Part shown: positions 1 through 6,944 of the stretch, piece after piece | How the letters are laid out: the number at the start of each line of letters is the position of its first letter | Numbering within the stretch: position 1 is the first letter of the stretch | NCBI RefSeq assembly: GCF_900116135.1 | Contig: NZ_FOZX01000002.1 | Coordinates: 577,959 to 641,958, forward strand | Length of the DNA stretch: 64,000 nt | Source: Saccharopolyspora flava | Lineage (GTDB): Bacteria; Actinomycetota; Actinomycetes; Mycobacteriales; Pseudonocardiaceae | Reading direction: 5' to 3' | Made by a program: the position numbers and the translations under genes | The notes under the pieces: generated by a model | What the model saw: only the letters and a program-made list of their open reading frames with translations | What the model was told of the DNA's origin: nothing | Databases searched by the model: none

Positions 1-107
1 CCGTTGTGCCCGAGCACCGCCAGCACCTCGCCGGGCGCCACCTCGAAGTCGGCGCGCAGCGAGAACTCCGCGCGGTGCAGCTCGACGTCCACCCGCAGGC
101 CGCTCAC
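1..107 (-). CDS. modC: ModC, molybdate ABC transporter ATPase (5' fragment)
   Basis: Only the first 35 codons are inside the window; the gene runs off the left edge. The GTG start at 107 overlaps the TGA of modB in a GTGA junction, as expected for translational coupling. The fragment reads as an ABC ATPase N-terminus and reaches VLAVLGHNG at the edge, the beginning of a Walker A loop of the type GxNGAGKST. ATP hydrolysis by ModC would drive molybdate import through the ModB channel. Identity rests on position behind modA-modB plus this motif, so the C-terminal regulatory (TOBE) region cannot be assessed. Confidence 0.85.
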   Translation of the reverse strand, partial: MSGLRVDVELHRAEFSLRADFEVAPGEVLAVLGHN

Positions 108-898
108 AACCGTCCCTCCACAGCCCTCGGGCGGGCGATCACGATCACCAGCAGGGCCACCACGACCAGCAACAACGACATCGCCACCGCAGCGTCCACA
201 TCGGACTGCGCGGTGGTGTAGATGGCCAGCGGCAGGGTTCGGGTGCTGCCCTGCAGGCTGCCCGCGAAGGTGATCGTCGCGCCGAACTCGCCCAGCGCGC
301 GGGCGAAGGTCAGCACCAGGCTCGACCCGAGAGCGGGCAGCAGCAGCGGCAGCGTGACCCGCCGGAACGCCAGCCAGGGACCCGCGCCGAGCGTCGCCGC
401 GACCTGCTCGTAGCGACCGCCCGCCGTGCGCAGCGCTCCTTCCAGACCGACCACCAGGAACGGCATCGCGACGAACGTCTGCGACAGCACGACCGCCGCG
501 GTGGTGTAGGGCAGCCGGATGCCGGCCACCGCCAGCACGCCGCCGAGCGGCCCGGTCCGGCCCAGCAGGTAGAGCAGCGCGAGACCGCCGACGACCGGCG
601 GCAGCACCAGCGGCAGCAGCACCAGGGCCCGCACCACGCGGAGTCCGCGCATCCGGGAGCGGGCCAGCACCACCGCCAGCGGCACCCCGAGCAGCGCGGC
701 CAGCGCGGTCGCGATCAGGCCCGTGACCACCGACAACCGCAGCGCGTCCAGGGCCGACGGGCTCAGCAGCAGCGCGGGCAGCCGCGCCGGTTCGACCCGG
801 GTGAGCAGGCCGAGCACCGGCAGCACCACCAGCGCCAGCGCGAGCGTCGCAGGCACCCACAGCACGGCGGGCACCTGCGACGGACGACGCTCGATCAC
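104..898 (-). CDS. modB: ModB, molybdate ABC transporter permease
   Basis: This 264-residue integral membrane protein forms the channel for molybdate (possibly tungstate) import. Hydrophobic segments are visible from about residue 13 to the C-terminus, with a strong one near 225-250. The cytoplasmic EAA-type loop that docks on the ATPase is seen as EQVAATLGAGPWLAFRRVTL around residues 165-185, followed by ARALGEFGATITFAGS, typical of ModB. It overlaps modA by four bases (ATGA at 895-898) and modC by GTGA, so the three genes are a coupled operon read leftward. Length is normal for the family. Confidence 0.93.
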   Translation of the reverse strand: MIERRPSQVPAVLWVPATLALALVVLPVLGLLTRVEPARLPALLLSPSALDALRLSVVTGLIATALAALLGVPLAVVLARSRMRGLRVVRALVLLPLVLPPVVGGLALLYLLGRTGPLGGVLAVAGIRLPYTTAAVVLSQTFVAMPFLVVGLEGALRTAGGRYEQVAATLGAGPWLAFRRVTLPLLLPALGSSLVLTFARALGEFGATITFAGSLQGSTRTLPLAIYTTAQSDVDAAVAMSLLLVVVALLVIVIARPRAVEGRL

Positions 899-1656
899 GG
901 AACGTCGAAGCCGTGCGCGCCGAGGACCTCGTGGCCGACCGGGCCGCGCACGTACGCCACGAACTCGTCGGCGGCCTGCGCCTGCTGCGAGTCCTTGACG
1001 GTGGCGATCGGATAGCTGTTGATGACCTGCGGGGACTCCGGGAAGTCGATCGACTGCACCTTGTCGCCGGCCGCCTTGGCGTCGGTGACGTAGACCAGGC
1101 CCGCGTCGGCCTCACCGGCCACGACCTTCTGCAGGACCTGCTTGACGTCGTTCTCCTCGCTGACCGGCTGCAACCCGACCCCGGCGGCCCGGGCGACCTG
1201 CTGGGTCGCCGAACCGCACGGCACCTGAGGTGCGCAAACGACCAGCTTCTTGCCCGCGAGGTCGTGCAGCGAGGTCACGTGCGCGGGGTTTCCGGGAGGC
1301 ACCACCAGCGTCAGCCGGTTGGTGGCGAAGGTCTGCGGCGGCGAGACGAGATCGGCGACCTTGGCCATGTTCTTCTCGTCGGCCGAGGCGAACACGTCGC
1401 CCGGGCGGCCCTGCTTGATCTGCTCGGCCAGCGTCGAGGAGCCCTGGTAGTCGAACTGGACCTTGACGTCGGGGTGCTCGGCGGTGAACCGCTTCCCCAG
1501 CTCGTCGAAGGACTCGGTCAGCGACGCGGCCGCCAGCACGGTGACCGTCCGCTGCGGGGCCGGGGCCTGCGCGGACTGGCCGGATGTGGCCTGCCCGCAC
1601 CCCGCCAGCAGGGTCAGCGCGAGCATCCCGCCCGCGATCATCTTGAGCTTCGACAT
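895..1656 (-). CDS. modA: ModA, molybdate-binding lipoprotein
   Basis: This 253-residue extracytoplasmic receptor captures molybdate for ModBC. It begins with a short basic stretch and hydrophobic segment ending in a lipobox (LTLLAGC, Cys about residue 20), so it should be a lipid-anchored exported protein. The mature part starts VTVLAAASLTESFDEL, the usual ModA opening that contributes serine ligands to the oxyanion site, and contains KQGRPGDVFASAD, also diagnostic. The ATG at 1656 follows directly on the TGA of the upstream regulator gene, so regulator, receptor and channel are probably cotranscribed. Confidence 0.95.
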   Translation of the reverse strand: MSKLKMIAGGMLALTLLAGCGQATSGQSAQAPAPQRTVTVLAAASLTESFDELGKRFTAEHPDVKVQFDYQGSSTLAEQIKQGRPGDVFASADEKNMAKVADLVSPPQTFATNRLTLVVPPGNPAHVTSLHDLAGKKLVVCAPQVPCGSATQQVARAAGVGLQPVSEENDVKQVLQKVVAGEADAGLVYVTDAKAAGDKVQSIDFPESPQVINSYPIATVKDSQQAQAADEFVAYVRGPVGHEVLGAHGFDVP

Positions 1657-2058
1657 TCAGCCCTCTCCCGGTGTTTCCACCACGACGTTGGTCGACTTGA
1701 CCACGGCCACCGCGAGCGACCCGGGCACCAGCCCGAGTTCGCGGACCGCCTCGGTGCTCATCAGCGACACCACCCGGTGCGGACCGCACTGGATCTCCAC
1801 CTGCGACATCACCTTGTCCGAGACGATCTCGGTCACCAGACCCACCCAGCGGTTGCGCGCCGAGCGCCCCACGGCCGACGGGTCCGGTGCGGTCCGGGCC
1901 TGGTCGCGGGTGAACTCGGCGAGCGCGGCGCCGTCGACGACCAGCCGGCCGGCCGAGTCGCGCTCCGCGGGTAACTGCCCGCCGTCGACCCAGCGGCGAA
2001 CGGTGTCGTCGCTGACGCCGAGCAGCGAGGCGGTTTCTGCGATCCGATAGTGCGGCAC
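1657..2058 (-). CDS. HTH/TOBE molybdate-responsive regulator
   Basis: A 133-residue protein with two parts. Residues 2-28 form an excisionase/MerR-like helix-turn-helix (IAETASLLGVSDDTVRRWVDGG), and residues about 65-130 form a single TOBE/Mop domain (NRWVGLVTEIVSDKVMSQVEI...) that in this family binds molybdate. It sits first in the mod operon, head to head with moaA, and is therefore likely to sense molybdate and control mod and perhaps moa transcription; that is inference. I chose the GTG at 2058 because the helix-turn-helix family starts there (PHYRIAE); an in-frame ATG exists at 2136 but would add 26 non-family residues. No clear ribosome site is visible at either start. Confidence 0.8.
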   Translation of the reverse strand: MPHYRIAETASLLGVSDDTVRRWVDGGQLPAERDSAGRLVVDGAALAEFTRDQARTAPDPSAVGRSARNRWVGLVTEIVSDKVMSQVEIQCGPHRVVSLMSTEAVRELGLVPGSLAVAVVKSTNVVVETPGEG

Positions 2059-2102
2059 GCGCAAGACGATACTTCCGCAGCTGCGGCGAAACCAGGGGCT
2101 CC

Positions 2103-2122
2103 CGATCCGCGAACTCGGATCG
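2103..2122. promoter_or_regulatory. Inverted repeat in mod/moaA divergent region
   Basis: CGATCCG and CGGATCG form a 7-bp inverted repeat with a 6-base spacer. It lies in the 161-bp space between the divergent regulator-mod operon and moaA. Its position suits an operator for the HTH/TOBE regulator, but there is no independent support. Confidence 0.35.
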
Positions 2123-2219
2123 TTAACACCCGTCACACCCCGCTTGACCAGCGCTGTTGTCGCGCCCGAATCGTCGCTCGCGATCGAAAACCGTCGGTGC
2201 GAGGAGATAGGGTCGAGTT

Positions 2220-3278
2220 GTGAACGCGGTGGACTTGGGAATCCCGCTCGTGCGCCGCTCGACCGACTCCTCCGAACGGCCGGACACGCCGGAACTGGTG
2301 GACCGCTTCGGCCGAGTGGCGACGGACCTGCGCGTCTCCCTGATCGACAAGTGCAACCTGCGCTGCACCTACTGCATGCCCGCCGAGGGACTGCCGTGGC
2401 TCAAGCGCGACGAGATGCTCGGCACCGACGAGATGATCCGGCTGATCCGGATCGCGGTCGAGGAGCTGGGCGTGACCACGGTGCGCTTCACCGGCGGCGA
2501 GCCGCTGCTGCGCCAGGACCTGGTCGACGTCATCGCGGCCACCTCGTCGTTGCCGAGCAGGCCCACGACCTCGCTGACCACCAACGGCATCAACCTCGGC
2601 GGTTTCGCCGAGAAGCTGGTGACGGCCGGGCTGAACCGGGTCAACGTCTCGCTGGACACCCTGGATCGCGCGGTGTTCAAGGAGCTGACCCGGCGCGACC
2701 GGATGCAGGACGTGCTCGACGGGCTCGCGGCGGCCAAGACGATGAAGCTGGAGCCGGTCAAGGTCAACGCGGTGCTGATGCGCGGCGTCAACGAGCACGA
2801 GGCCCCGGACCTACTGCGGTTCTGCATCGAGCGCGGCTACCAGCTGCGGTTCATCGAGCAGATGCCGCTGGACGCCCAGCACGAGTGGGATCGCGGCGCG
2901 ATGATCACCGCCGACGAGATCCTGGAGATGCTGAGCAGGGACTTCACCCTGACCCCGGACGTCGCCGAGCGCGGTTCGGCCCCGGCCGAGCGCTGGCTGG
3001 TCGACGGCGGCCCGGCCACGGTGGGCGTGATCGCCTCGGTGACGAGGCCGTTCTGCGCGGCGTGCGACCGGACGCGGTTGACCGCCGACGGACAGCTACG
3101 CTCGTGCCTGTTCTCGACGACGGAAACGGACCTGCGCGGACCCATGCGCGACGGGGCCACCGACGCCGAGCTGATCCGGCTGTGGCAGGGCGAGATGTGG
3201 GCCAAGGCCGCCGGGCACGGGATGGACTCCGGCGAGTTCGCCCAACCATCCAGGCCGATGAGCGCAATCGGGGGTTAG
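2220..3278 (+). CDS. moaA: MoaA, GTP 3',8-cyclase (molybdenum cofactor step 1)
   Basis: This 352-residue radical SAM enzyme converts GTP to 3',8-cyclo-GTP, the first committed step of molybdopterin synthesis. The N-terminal cluster motif CNLRCTYC supplies cysteines 45, 49 and 52 for the SAM-binding 4Fe-4S cluster. The C-terminal FCAACDRTRLTADGQLRSC (about residues 278-297) holds the three cysteines of the second, GTP-binding cluster. The protein ends in Gly-Gly, as functional MoaA proteins do. The GTG at 2220 is preceded by GAGGAG at 2201-2206. It is divergent from the mod operon and is followed six bases later by moaD. Confidence 0.96.
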   Translation: MNAVDLGIPLVRRSTDSSERPDTPELVDRFGRVATDLRVSLIDKCNLRCTYCMPAEGLPWLKRDEMLGTDEMIRLIRIAVEELGVTTVRFTGGEPLLRQDLVDVIAATSSLPSRPTTSLTTNGINLGGFAEKLVTAGLNRVNVSLDTLDRAVFKELTRRDRMQDVLDGLAAAKTMKLEPVKVNAVLMRGVNEHEAPDLLRFCIERGYQLRFIEQMPLDAQHEWDRGAMITADEILEMLSRDFTLTPDVAERGSAPAERWLVDGGPATVGVIASVTRPFCAACDRTRLTADGQLRSCLFSTTETDLRGPMRDGATDAELIRLWQGEMWAKAAGHGMDSGEFAQPSRPMSAIGG

Positions 3279-3283
3279 CGGAG

Positions 3284-3583
3284 ATGACCGCGGTGTCGGA
3301 GCAGAGCGCCGGTCCGGCGGAGGACGCCGTCTCGGTCCAGGTCCGCTACTTCGCCGGCGCCCGCGCGGCGGCCGGCGTCCCCGAGGAGACGGTGCTGCTG
3401 ACCGGCGCGGCGCCGACGGTTTCCGACGCCATCGCGGCGGCGCTGAACCAGCACGACGAGAAGCTGGCGAAGGTGATGCCGGCGTGCAGCTTCCTGCTGG
3501 ACGGCGTGGCCGTGCGGGACCGCGGCACGTCGATCCCGGCGAACGCGACGCTGGACGTCCTGCCGCCGTTCGCGGGCGGCTGA
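3284..3583 (+). CDS. moaD: MoaD, molybdopterin synthase small subunit
   Basis: A 99-residue ubiquitin-fold sulfur carrier. The C-terminal PPFAGG ends in the Gly-Gly whose thiocarboxylate donates sulfur to precursor Z in molybdopterin synthase. The fold begins with VQVRYFAGARAAAGVPEETV, characteristic of MoaD. The ATG at 3284 lies 6 bases after the moaA stop with GCGGAG just upstream, so the two genes are one operon. The N-terminal 15 residues are an extension beyond the usual 80-residue core. Its partner MoaE is encoded in the fusion gene at 5315-6241. Confidence 0.92.
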   Translation: MTAVSEQSAGPAEDAVSVQVRYFAGARAAAGVPEETVLLTGAAPTVSDAIAAALNQHDEKLAKVMPACSFLLDGVAVRDRGTSIPANATLDVLPPFAGG

Positions 3584-4013
3584 AACCCCGCGCACTGTTT
3601 CTTCTGCGCGCGTGCGGGTGCGCGCGGATACAGCATGCCCTGGCGTGTCGTACAGCCTCGTCCGGGTGACTTCTCGGTTGATTCTTCCCTCATTCGATCT
3701 TGGTCCGCGGGGCGCCTCTCCGAGCCCCCGCCCGTCCGCCTGAACGCCACCCGATCCGGCGACTAGACCACTCACGGTGCGTCAGAACGCGAACACAGAT
3801 CGCGTTGGCGCTCTGCCACCCGTGTCCCCCACGACCCGGGGTGGCCCAGCCTCGCTCGACGGTTGGTGACGGCGTGACGGACGTTCCCCAGTGGGAGCAG
3901 CGAGGTGACCCAAGCCTCACTTACGGTGATCGATATCAGCCCGGAAACGGTCCGGTAACGACGTCCTGATCAGCGAAAATGATCGGGATCGCCACCCCTT
4001 GGGCCGGTGTTAC
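3584..4013. other. Intergenic region between moaD and the rpf promoter
   Basis: About 430 bases with no gene that I can support. Base composition is less GC-rich than the flanking genes. It probably contains the end of the moaAD transcript and the upstream part of the rpf promoter. No strong hairpin terminator was seen directly behind moaD. Confidence 0.5.
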
Positions 4014-4029
4014 TGTGACCAGCGTCACA
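4014..4029. promoter_or_regulatory. CRP/GlxR-type operator upstream of rpf
   Basis: TGTGACCAGCGTCACA is an exact match to the CRP-family consensus TGTGA-N6-TCACA. It lies about 280 bases before the Rpf start codon. In Mycobacterium tuberculosis the CRP homologue Rv3676 regulates rpfA, and in corynebacteria GlxR regulates rpf genes, so cAMP-responsive control of this gene is a reasonable inference. Confidence 0.72.
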
Positions 4030-4075
4030 TGCTAGAAGATTTCCGATCTTCGGATTGGTTACGTAGTGTCGCTCC

Positions 4076-4281
4076 TCGGTCGGCCCCGAACCGATCAGCA
4101 AGGAACCCGAGAGCCCGTGGCGCCGAGCCTGTCCAGCGGGCCCTCACCCCGAAAACGAAAACGAACCGGACAGGAACGAGGGACATCTCAGGGCTCCCCG
4201 AAAGCTCCGAGATGCCGCCGGCTCCCCCGAGACCGGCGGGCACGAACCCGGCTCCACCCGAAGGAGCCAGACGAGGGTTCG
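4076..4281 (+). promoter_or_regulatory. Structured 5' leader of rpf, riboswitch candidate
   Basis: The untranslated leader contains consecutive stems: TCGGT/ACCGA (4076-4080 with 4090-4094), CCTGTCC/GGACAGG (4128-4134 with 4168-4174), CATCTC/GAGATG (4184-4189 with 4209-4214), CCGCCGG/CCGGCGG (4215-4221 with 4233-4239), and a two-part hairpin CGAACCC/GGGTTCG (4243-4249 with 4275-4281) enclosing GGCTCC/GGAGCC (4250-4255 with 4263-4268). The last stem ends about 16 bases before the ribosome site. Actinobacterial rpf genes often carry a ydaO-type c-di-AMP riboswitch here. I could not match that consensus convincingly by eye, so the ligand is open. Confidence 0.5.
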
Positions 4282-4308
4282 ACCCGAGGCGCGGCTGGAG
4301 AGAGGGAC

Positions 4309-4893
4309 ATGGGCAAGCACCGCAAGCCTTCGAGTACCAAGCGCACCTTCGCCCGGATCGCCGTTGCCGGCGCTGTGGTCGCCACCCCGATCGCGATCGC
4401 CGCACCCGCCAACGCAGCGGACTGGGACACCCTCGCGCAGTGCGAGAGCAGCGGTAACTGGAGCGCCAACACCGGCAACGGCTTCTACGGCGGCCTCCAG
4501 TTCACCCCGTCGACCTGGGCCGCGTACGGCGGCACTCAGTACGCCAGCAGCGCCCACAACGCCACCCGCGAGCAGCAGATCGAGGTCGCGGAGAAGGTTC
4601 TCGCCTCGCAGGGCAAGAACGCCTGGCCGGGTTGCAGCGCGAAGATGAACTGGACCAGCGGCTCGACCAAGTCGAGCACCAAGACCACCACCACGCCGAA
4701 GAAGAAGACCACCACGACCACGAAGTCCACGGTCAAGGCGGACGGCGCGGACTACACCGTCAAGGTCGGCGACACCCTGGGCAAGATCGCGCAGCAGTTC
4801 GGCGTGAACTACCAGGACATCGCCGCCAAGAACTCGAGCATCATCAGCGACCCGAACCTGATCTTCCCGGGTCAGCAGCTCGACGTGAAGTAA
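4309..4893 (+). CDS. Secreted resuscitation-promoting factor with LysM domain
   Basis: A 194-residue exported muralytic enzyme. Residues 1-40 form a Sec signal peptide (basic start, IAVAGAVVATPIAIA core, ANA-AD cleavage). The Rpf domain follows immediately (WDTLAQCESSGNWSANTG, catalytic Glu in CESSGNW) and runs to about residue 110. A Thr/Lys/Ser-rich linker (TKTTTTPKKKTTTTT) leads to a C-terminal LysM domain (YTVKVGDTLGKIAQQFGV) that binds peptidoglycan. The ATG at 4309 is preceded by GGAGAGAGGG. The layout matches Streptomyces RpfA more than mycobacterial RpfA. It should cleave cell wall to allow regrowth from dormancy. It sits between moaD and moaBE, as in mycobacteria. Confidence 0.93.
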   Translation: MGKHRKPSSTKRTFARIAVAGAVVATPIAIAAPANAADWDTLAQCESSGNWSANTGNGFYGGLQFTPSTWAAYGGTQYASSAHNATREQQIEVAEKVLASQGKNAWPGCSAKMNWTSGSTKSSTKTTTTPKKKTTTTTKSTVKADGADYTVKVGDTLGKIAQQFGVNYQDIAAKNSSIISDPNLIFPGQQLDVK

Positions 4894-4973
4894 GACTGCG
4901 CGGTCAGGCATCCCCCAACGCCGACCGGCAAGAGAAGCACGCGCCGTCTCCCCCGACACAGCACGTGCTTCGC

Positions 4974-5027
4974 CAGCAGAACCCCTCCACCGCAACGCCC
5001 CCAACGCGGTGGAGGGGTTCTCTGCTG
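4974..5027 (+). terminator. Strong terminator after rpf
   Basis: CAGCAGA plus ACCCCTCCACCGC (4974-4993) pairs with GCGGTGGAGGGGT plus TCTGCTG (5006-5027), giving about 20 base pairs with one mismatch and a 12-base loop. It ends the rpf transcript. Confidence 0.85.
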
Positions 5028-5059
5028 TTGAGGGAAGGGGCGAGGGACGAAAACCGCAG

Positions 5060-5230
5060 CACGTCAGGCAAGCGCCGAAGGCGCTTTCTCACTACCCCAC
5101 CTCAGACGCTTGCACCGCCGCGGGTTCTGACACGTCTTCTGGGGAGGACAGCCGACGCGCCGTGTATTGGCATACATAAGCCTCGGATCCCGGAGCCAGA
5201 AGGCGTGTCAGGTTCCGCTTCTGGCACCGC
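5060..5230 (+). repeat. 171-nt structured repeat, copy A
   Basis: This non-coding element also occurs at 29089-29260. From left to right it has the conserved block CACGTCAGGC, a hairpin AAGCGCC-GAA-GGCGCTT (5070-5086), the block CACCGCCGCGGGTTCTGA, a long hairpin and the closing block CAGGTTCCGC plus GCACCGC. The long hairpin pairs GCGG (5120-5123) with CCGC (5215-5218), then after a GTT/GTT internal loop pairs 5127-5142 with 5196-5211 (15 Watson-Crick pairs and one G-U). Its tip carries the conserved CCGTGTATTGG and CATACATAAG, able to form TGTAT/ATACA. Stem sequences differ from copy B yet still pair. It lies between the rpf terminator and the 3' end of moaBE. Function unknown. Confidence 0.85.
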
Positions 5231-5314
5231 CAAGCAACAAGACCACAGAGCAGTTTCAGTAAACGAAAGCCAGAACTACCTGCAACGACACAGGAAAACG
5301 GCAAGAGGAAACCC

Positions 5315-6241
5315 TCAAGGACAGTTAACCCATTCCTCAGAGTTGTCGTCGAAGACCTGCCGCTTCCAGATCGGCAACCTCCGCTTGACCTCATCGACCA
5401 GCTCGGAGCACGCGTTGAAGGCCTGCTTCCGATGCTCAGCGGCGACGGCACAGCCGAGCGCCACGTCCCCGATCTTCAACATCCCGATCCGGTGCGAGGT
5501 GGCGATCGCCCGGACGCCCTCGAAGCGCCCGGCGATGTCGGCGGCGACCTCCTGGATGACGTCCTGTGCGATGGGGTGCCCGGTGTACTCGAGCTCCAGG
5601 ACGCCGCGTCCGCCGTCGTGGTCGCGGACGACGCCGTTGAAGGTCACCACGGCGCCGGCGGCGTTGTGCTCGACGAGCCGCGCGAGCGCTTCGACGTCGA
5701 TGGCCTCGTCGACCACGTCGGCGCGGAGCACGTCGGCCACCGGGTGCGCGGGAGCCGTGCCGGAGCCGGGGTGGTCGCCGCCGTGGAGCTGGTCGACGGC
5801 GTGGTCGAGGACCCCGTCGAGCACGCCGAGGCCGTCCTTGACGCCACCGCTGGAGCCCGGGAGGTTCACGATCAGCGTGCGGCCGGCGACGCCCGCGAGG
5901 CCGCGGGAGAGGACCGCCGTGGGGACCTTGGGCAGCCCGGCGTCGCGGATGGCGTCGGCGAGGCCCGGGATCTGGTGGTCGAGGACGTCCGCGGTGACCT
6001 CGGGGGTGCGGTCGGTGGGGTTGATGCCGGTGCCGCCGGTGGTGATGACGACGTCGACGCCGCCGTTGACGGCGGTGCGCAGCTGGTCGCCGACCGGATC
6101 GCCGTCGGGCACCACGAATGGGTCGGGGGTGTCGTAGCCCCGGTCGCGCAGCCACTTGACGATCACGGGACCGGTGCGGTCCTCGTAGACGCCGGCTGCG
6201 GCGCGGTTGGACGCGGCGACGACTCGCGCGGTCCTCGTCAT
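5315..6241 (-). CDS. MoaB/MogA-MoaE fusion, molybdenum cofactor synthesis
   Basis: A 308-residue two-domain protein. Residues 1-160 are a MoaB/MogA domain (TTGGTGINPTDRTPEV, NLPGSSGGVKDGL) that adenylates molybdopterin. Residues about 175-308 are MoaE (GAVVTFNGVVRDHDGG, YTGHPIAQDVIQE, AIATSHRIGMLKIGD, AEHRKQAFNACSELVDEVKRRLPIWKRQ), the large subunit of molybdopterin synthase, whose partner is MoaD at 3284. The fusion puts sulfur insertion and the following adenylylation on one chain. The ATG at 6241 has GGGAGG just upstream. In mycobacteria moaE and mog are separate adjacent genes, so the fusion is derived. It is downstream of moaC on the same strand. Confidence 0.93.
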   Translation of the reverse strand: MTRTARVVAASNRAAAGVYEDRTGPVIVKWLRDRGYDTPDPFVVPDGDPVGDQLRTAVNGGVDVVITTGGTGINPTDRTPEVTADVLDHQIPGLADAIRDAGLPKVPTAVLSRGLAGVAGRTLIVNLPGSSGGVKDGLGVLDGVLDHAVDQLHGGDHPGSGTAPAHPVADVLRADVVDEAIDVEALARLVEHNAAGAVVTFNGVVRDHDGGRGVLELEYTGHPIAQDVIQEVAADIAGRFEGVRAIATSHRIGMLKIGDVALGCAVAAEHRKQAFNACSELVDEVKRRLPIWKRQVFDDNSEEWVNCP

Positions 6242-6312
6242 GGTGACCTCCCGTGGTGTTCCCGGTGCTGGTGCGACCCCGCTGCCCTGGTGCAACGGCG
6301 CTGCGCGGCGGA

Positions 6313-6795
6313 TTAGTCCGCGTCGCGTTCCCAGAGACCGGTCTTGCCGCCTTCCTTGCGCTCGACCTGGACCTGGTCGAGGACGGCGCCCGGGTCGACG
6401 GCCTTGATCATGTCGTGCAGCGCGAGCCCGGCGACGGCGACCGCGGTCAGCGCCTCCATCTCGACGCCGGTGCGGTCGGTGGTCTTGACCGCGGCGGTGA
6501 TCCGGACGTCGGTGTCGCCGAGTTCGAACTCGACCTTGGCGCCGGAGATCGCGATGGGGTGGCACAGCGGGATGAGGTCGGGGGTGCGCTTGGCGCCCAT
6601 GATCCCGGCGAGCCGCGCGGTGGCGAGGGCGTCGCCCTTGGGCAGGCCGTCGCGGCGCAGCAGCGCGATCACCTCGGCGGTCGTGCGCACCACCCCGCTG
6701 GCCACGGCCCTGCGAGCGGTGCTGTCCTTCTCGGACACGTCGACCATCCGCGCGGCCCCGGCCGCGTCCACGTGCGTGAGCTCCTCCTGCGCCAT
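6313..6795 (-). CDS. moaC: MoaC, cyclic pyranopterin monophosphate synthase
   Basis: A 160-residue enzyme that turns 3',8-cyclo-GTP into cyclic pyranopterin monophosphate. Family hallmarks are MVDVSEKDSTARRAVASG near the N-terminus, the active-site segment IPLCHPIAISG, and TDRTGVEMEALTAVAVAGL followed by DMIKAVD. Length is typical. It precedes the MoaB-MoaE fusion by 71 bases on the same strand and is probably cotranscribed with it. Confidence 0.96.
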   Translation of the reverse strand: MAQEELTHVDAAGAARMVDVSEKDSTARRAVASGVVRTTAEVIALLRRDGLPKGDALATARLAGIMGAKRTPDLIPLCHPIAISGAKVEFELGDTDVRITAAVKTTDRTGVEMEALTAVAVAGLALHDMIKAVDPGAVLDQVQVERKEGGKTGLWERDAD

Positions 6796-6841
6796 ACCCC
6801 GAGCCTAGAGGACCCCCGTCCCCCGACCGAGTGCAGGCAAC

Positions 6842-6931
6842 GTCAAAAACCGCAGGATTCGACCGGACGAATCCTGCGGTTTTTGACCCGACGAATACCG
6901 CAGGTTTTGACCGGTCGAATCCTGCGGTATT
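6842..6931. repeat. Two tandem hairpins (GCAGG hairpin family)
   Basis: Hairpin 1 is a perfect 20-bp stem (6842-6861 with 6868-6887) with loop ACCGGA. Hairpin 2 pairs AATACCGCAGG (6894-6904) with CCTGCGGTATT (6921-6931). They lie just behind the malic enzyme stop and before moaC, both leftward, and can act as a terminator. A 27-base piece (6905-6931) recurs identically at 28013-28039. Confidence 0.8.
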
Positions 6932-6944
6932 TGACCTGCGGGGG

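Noticed and set aside
913..1974. Long plus-strand frames opposite modA and other genes
   Set aside because: They are antisense shadows produced by high GC. They lack starts with ribosome sites and recognisable domains.
5060..5230. Structured repeat considered as a tRNA-like gene, T-box or known transposon-associated guide RNA
   Set aside because: There is no acceptor/anticodon layout, no T-box sequence near an aminoacyl-tRNA gene, and no TnpB or IscB gene beside either copy. Class left open.
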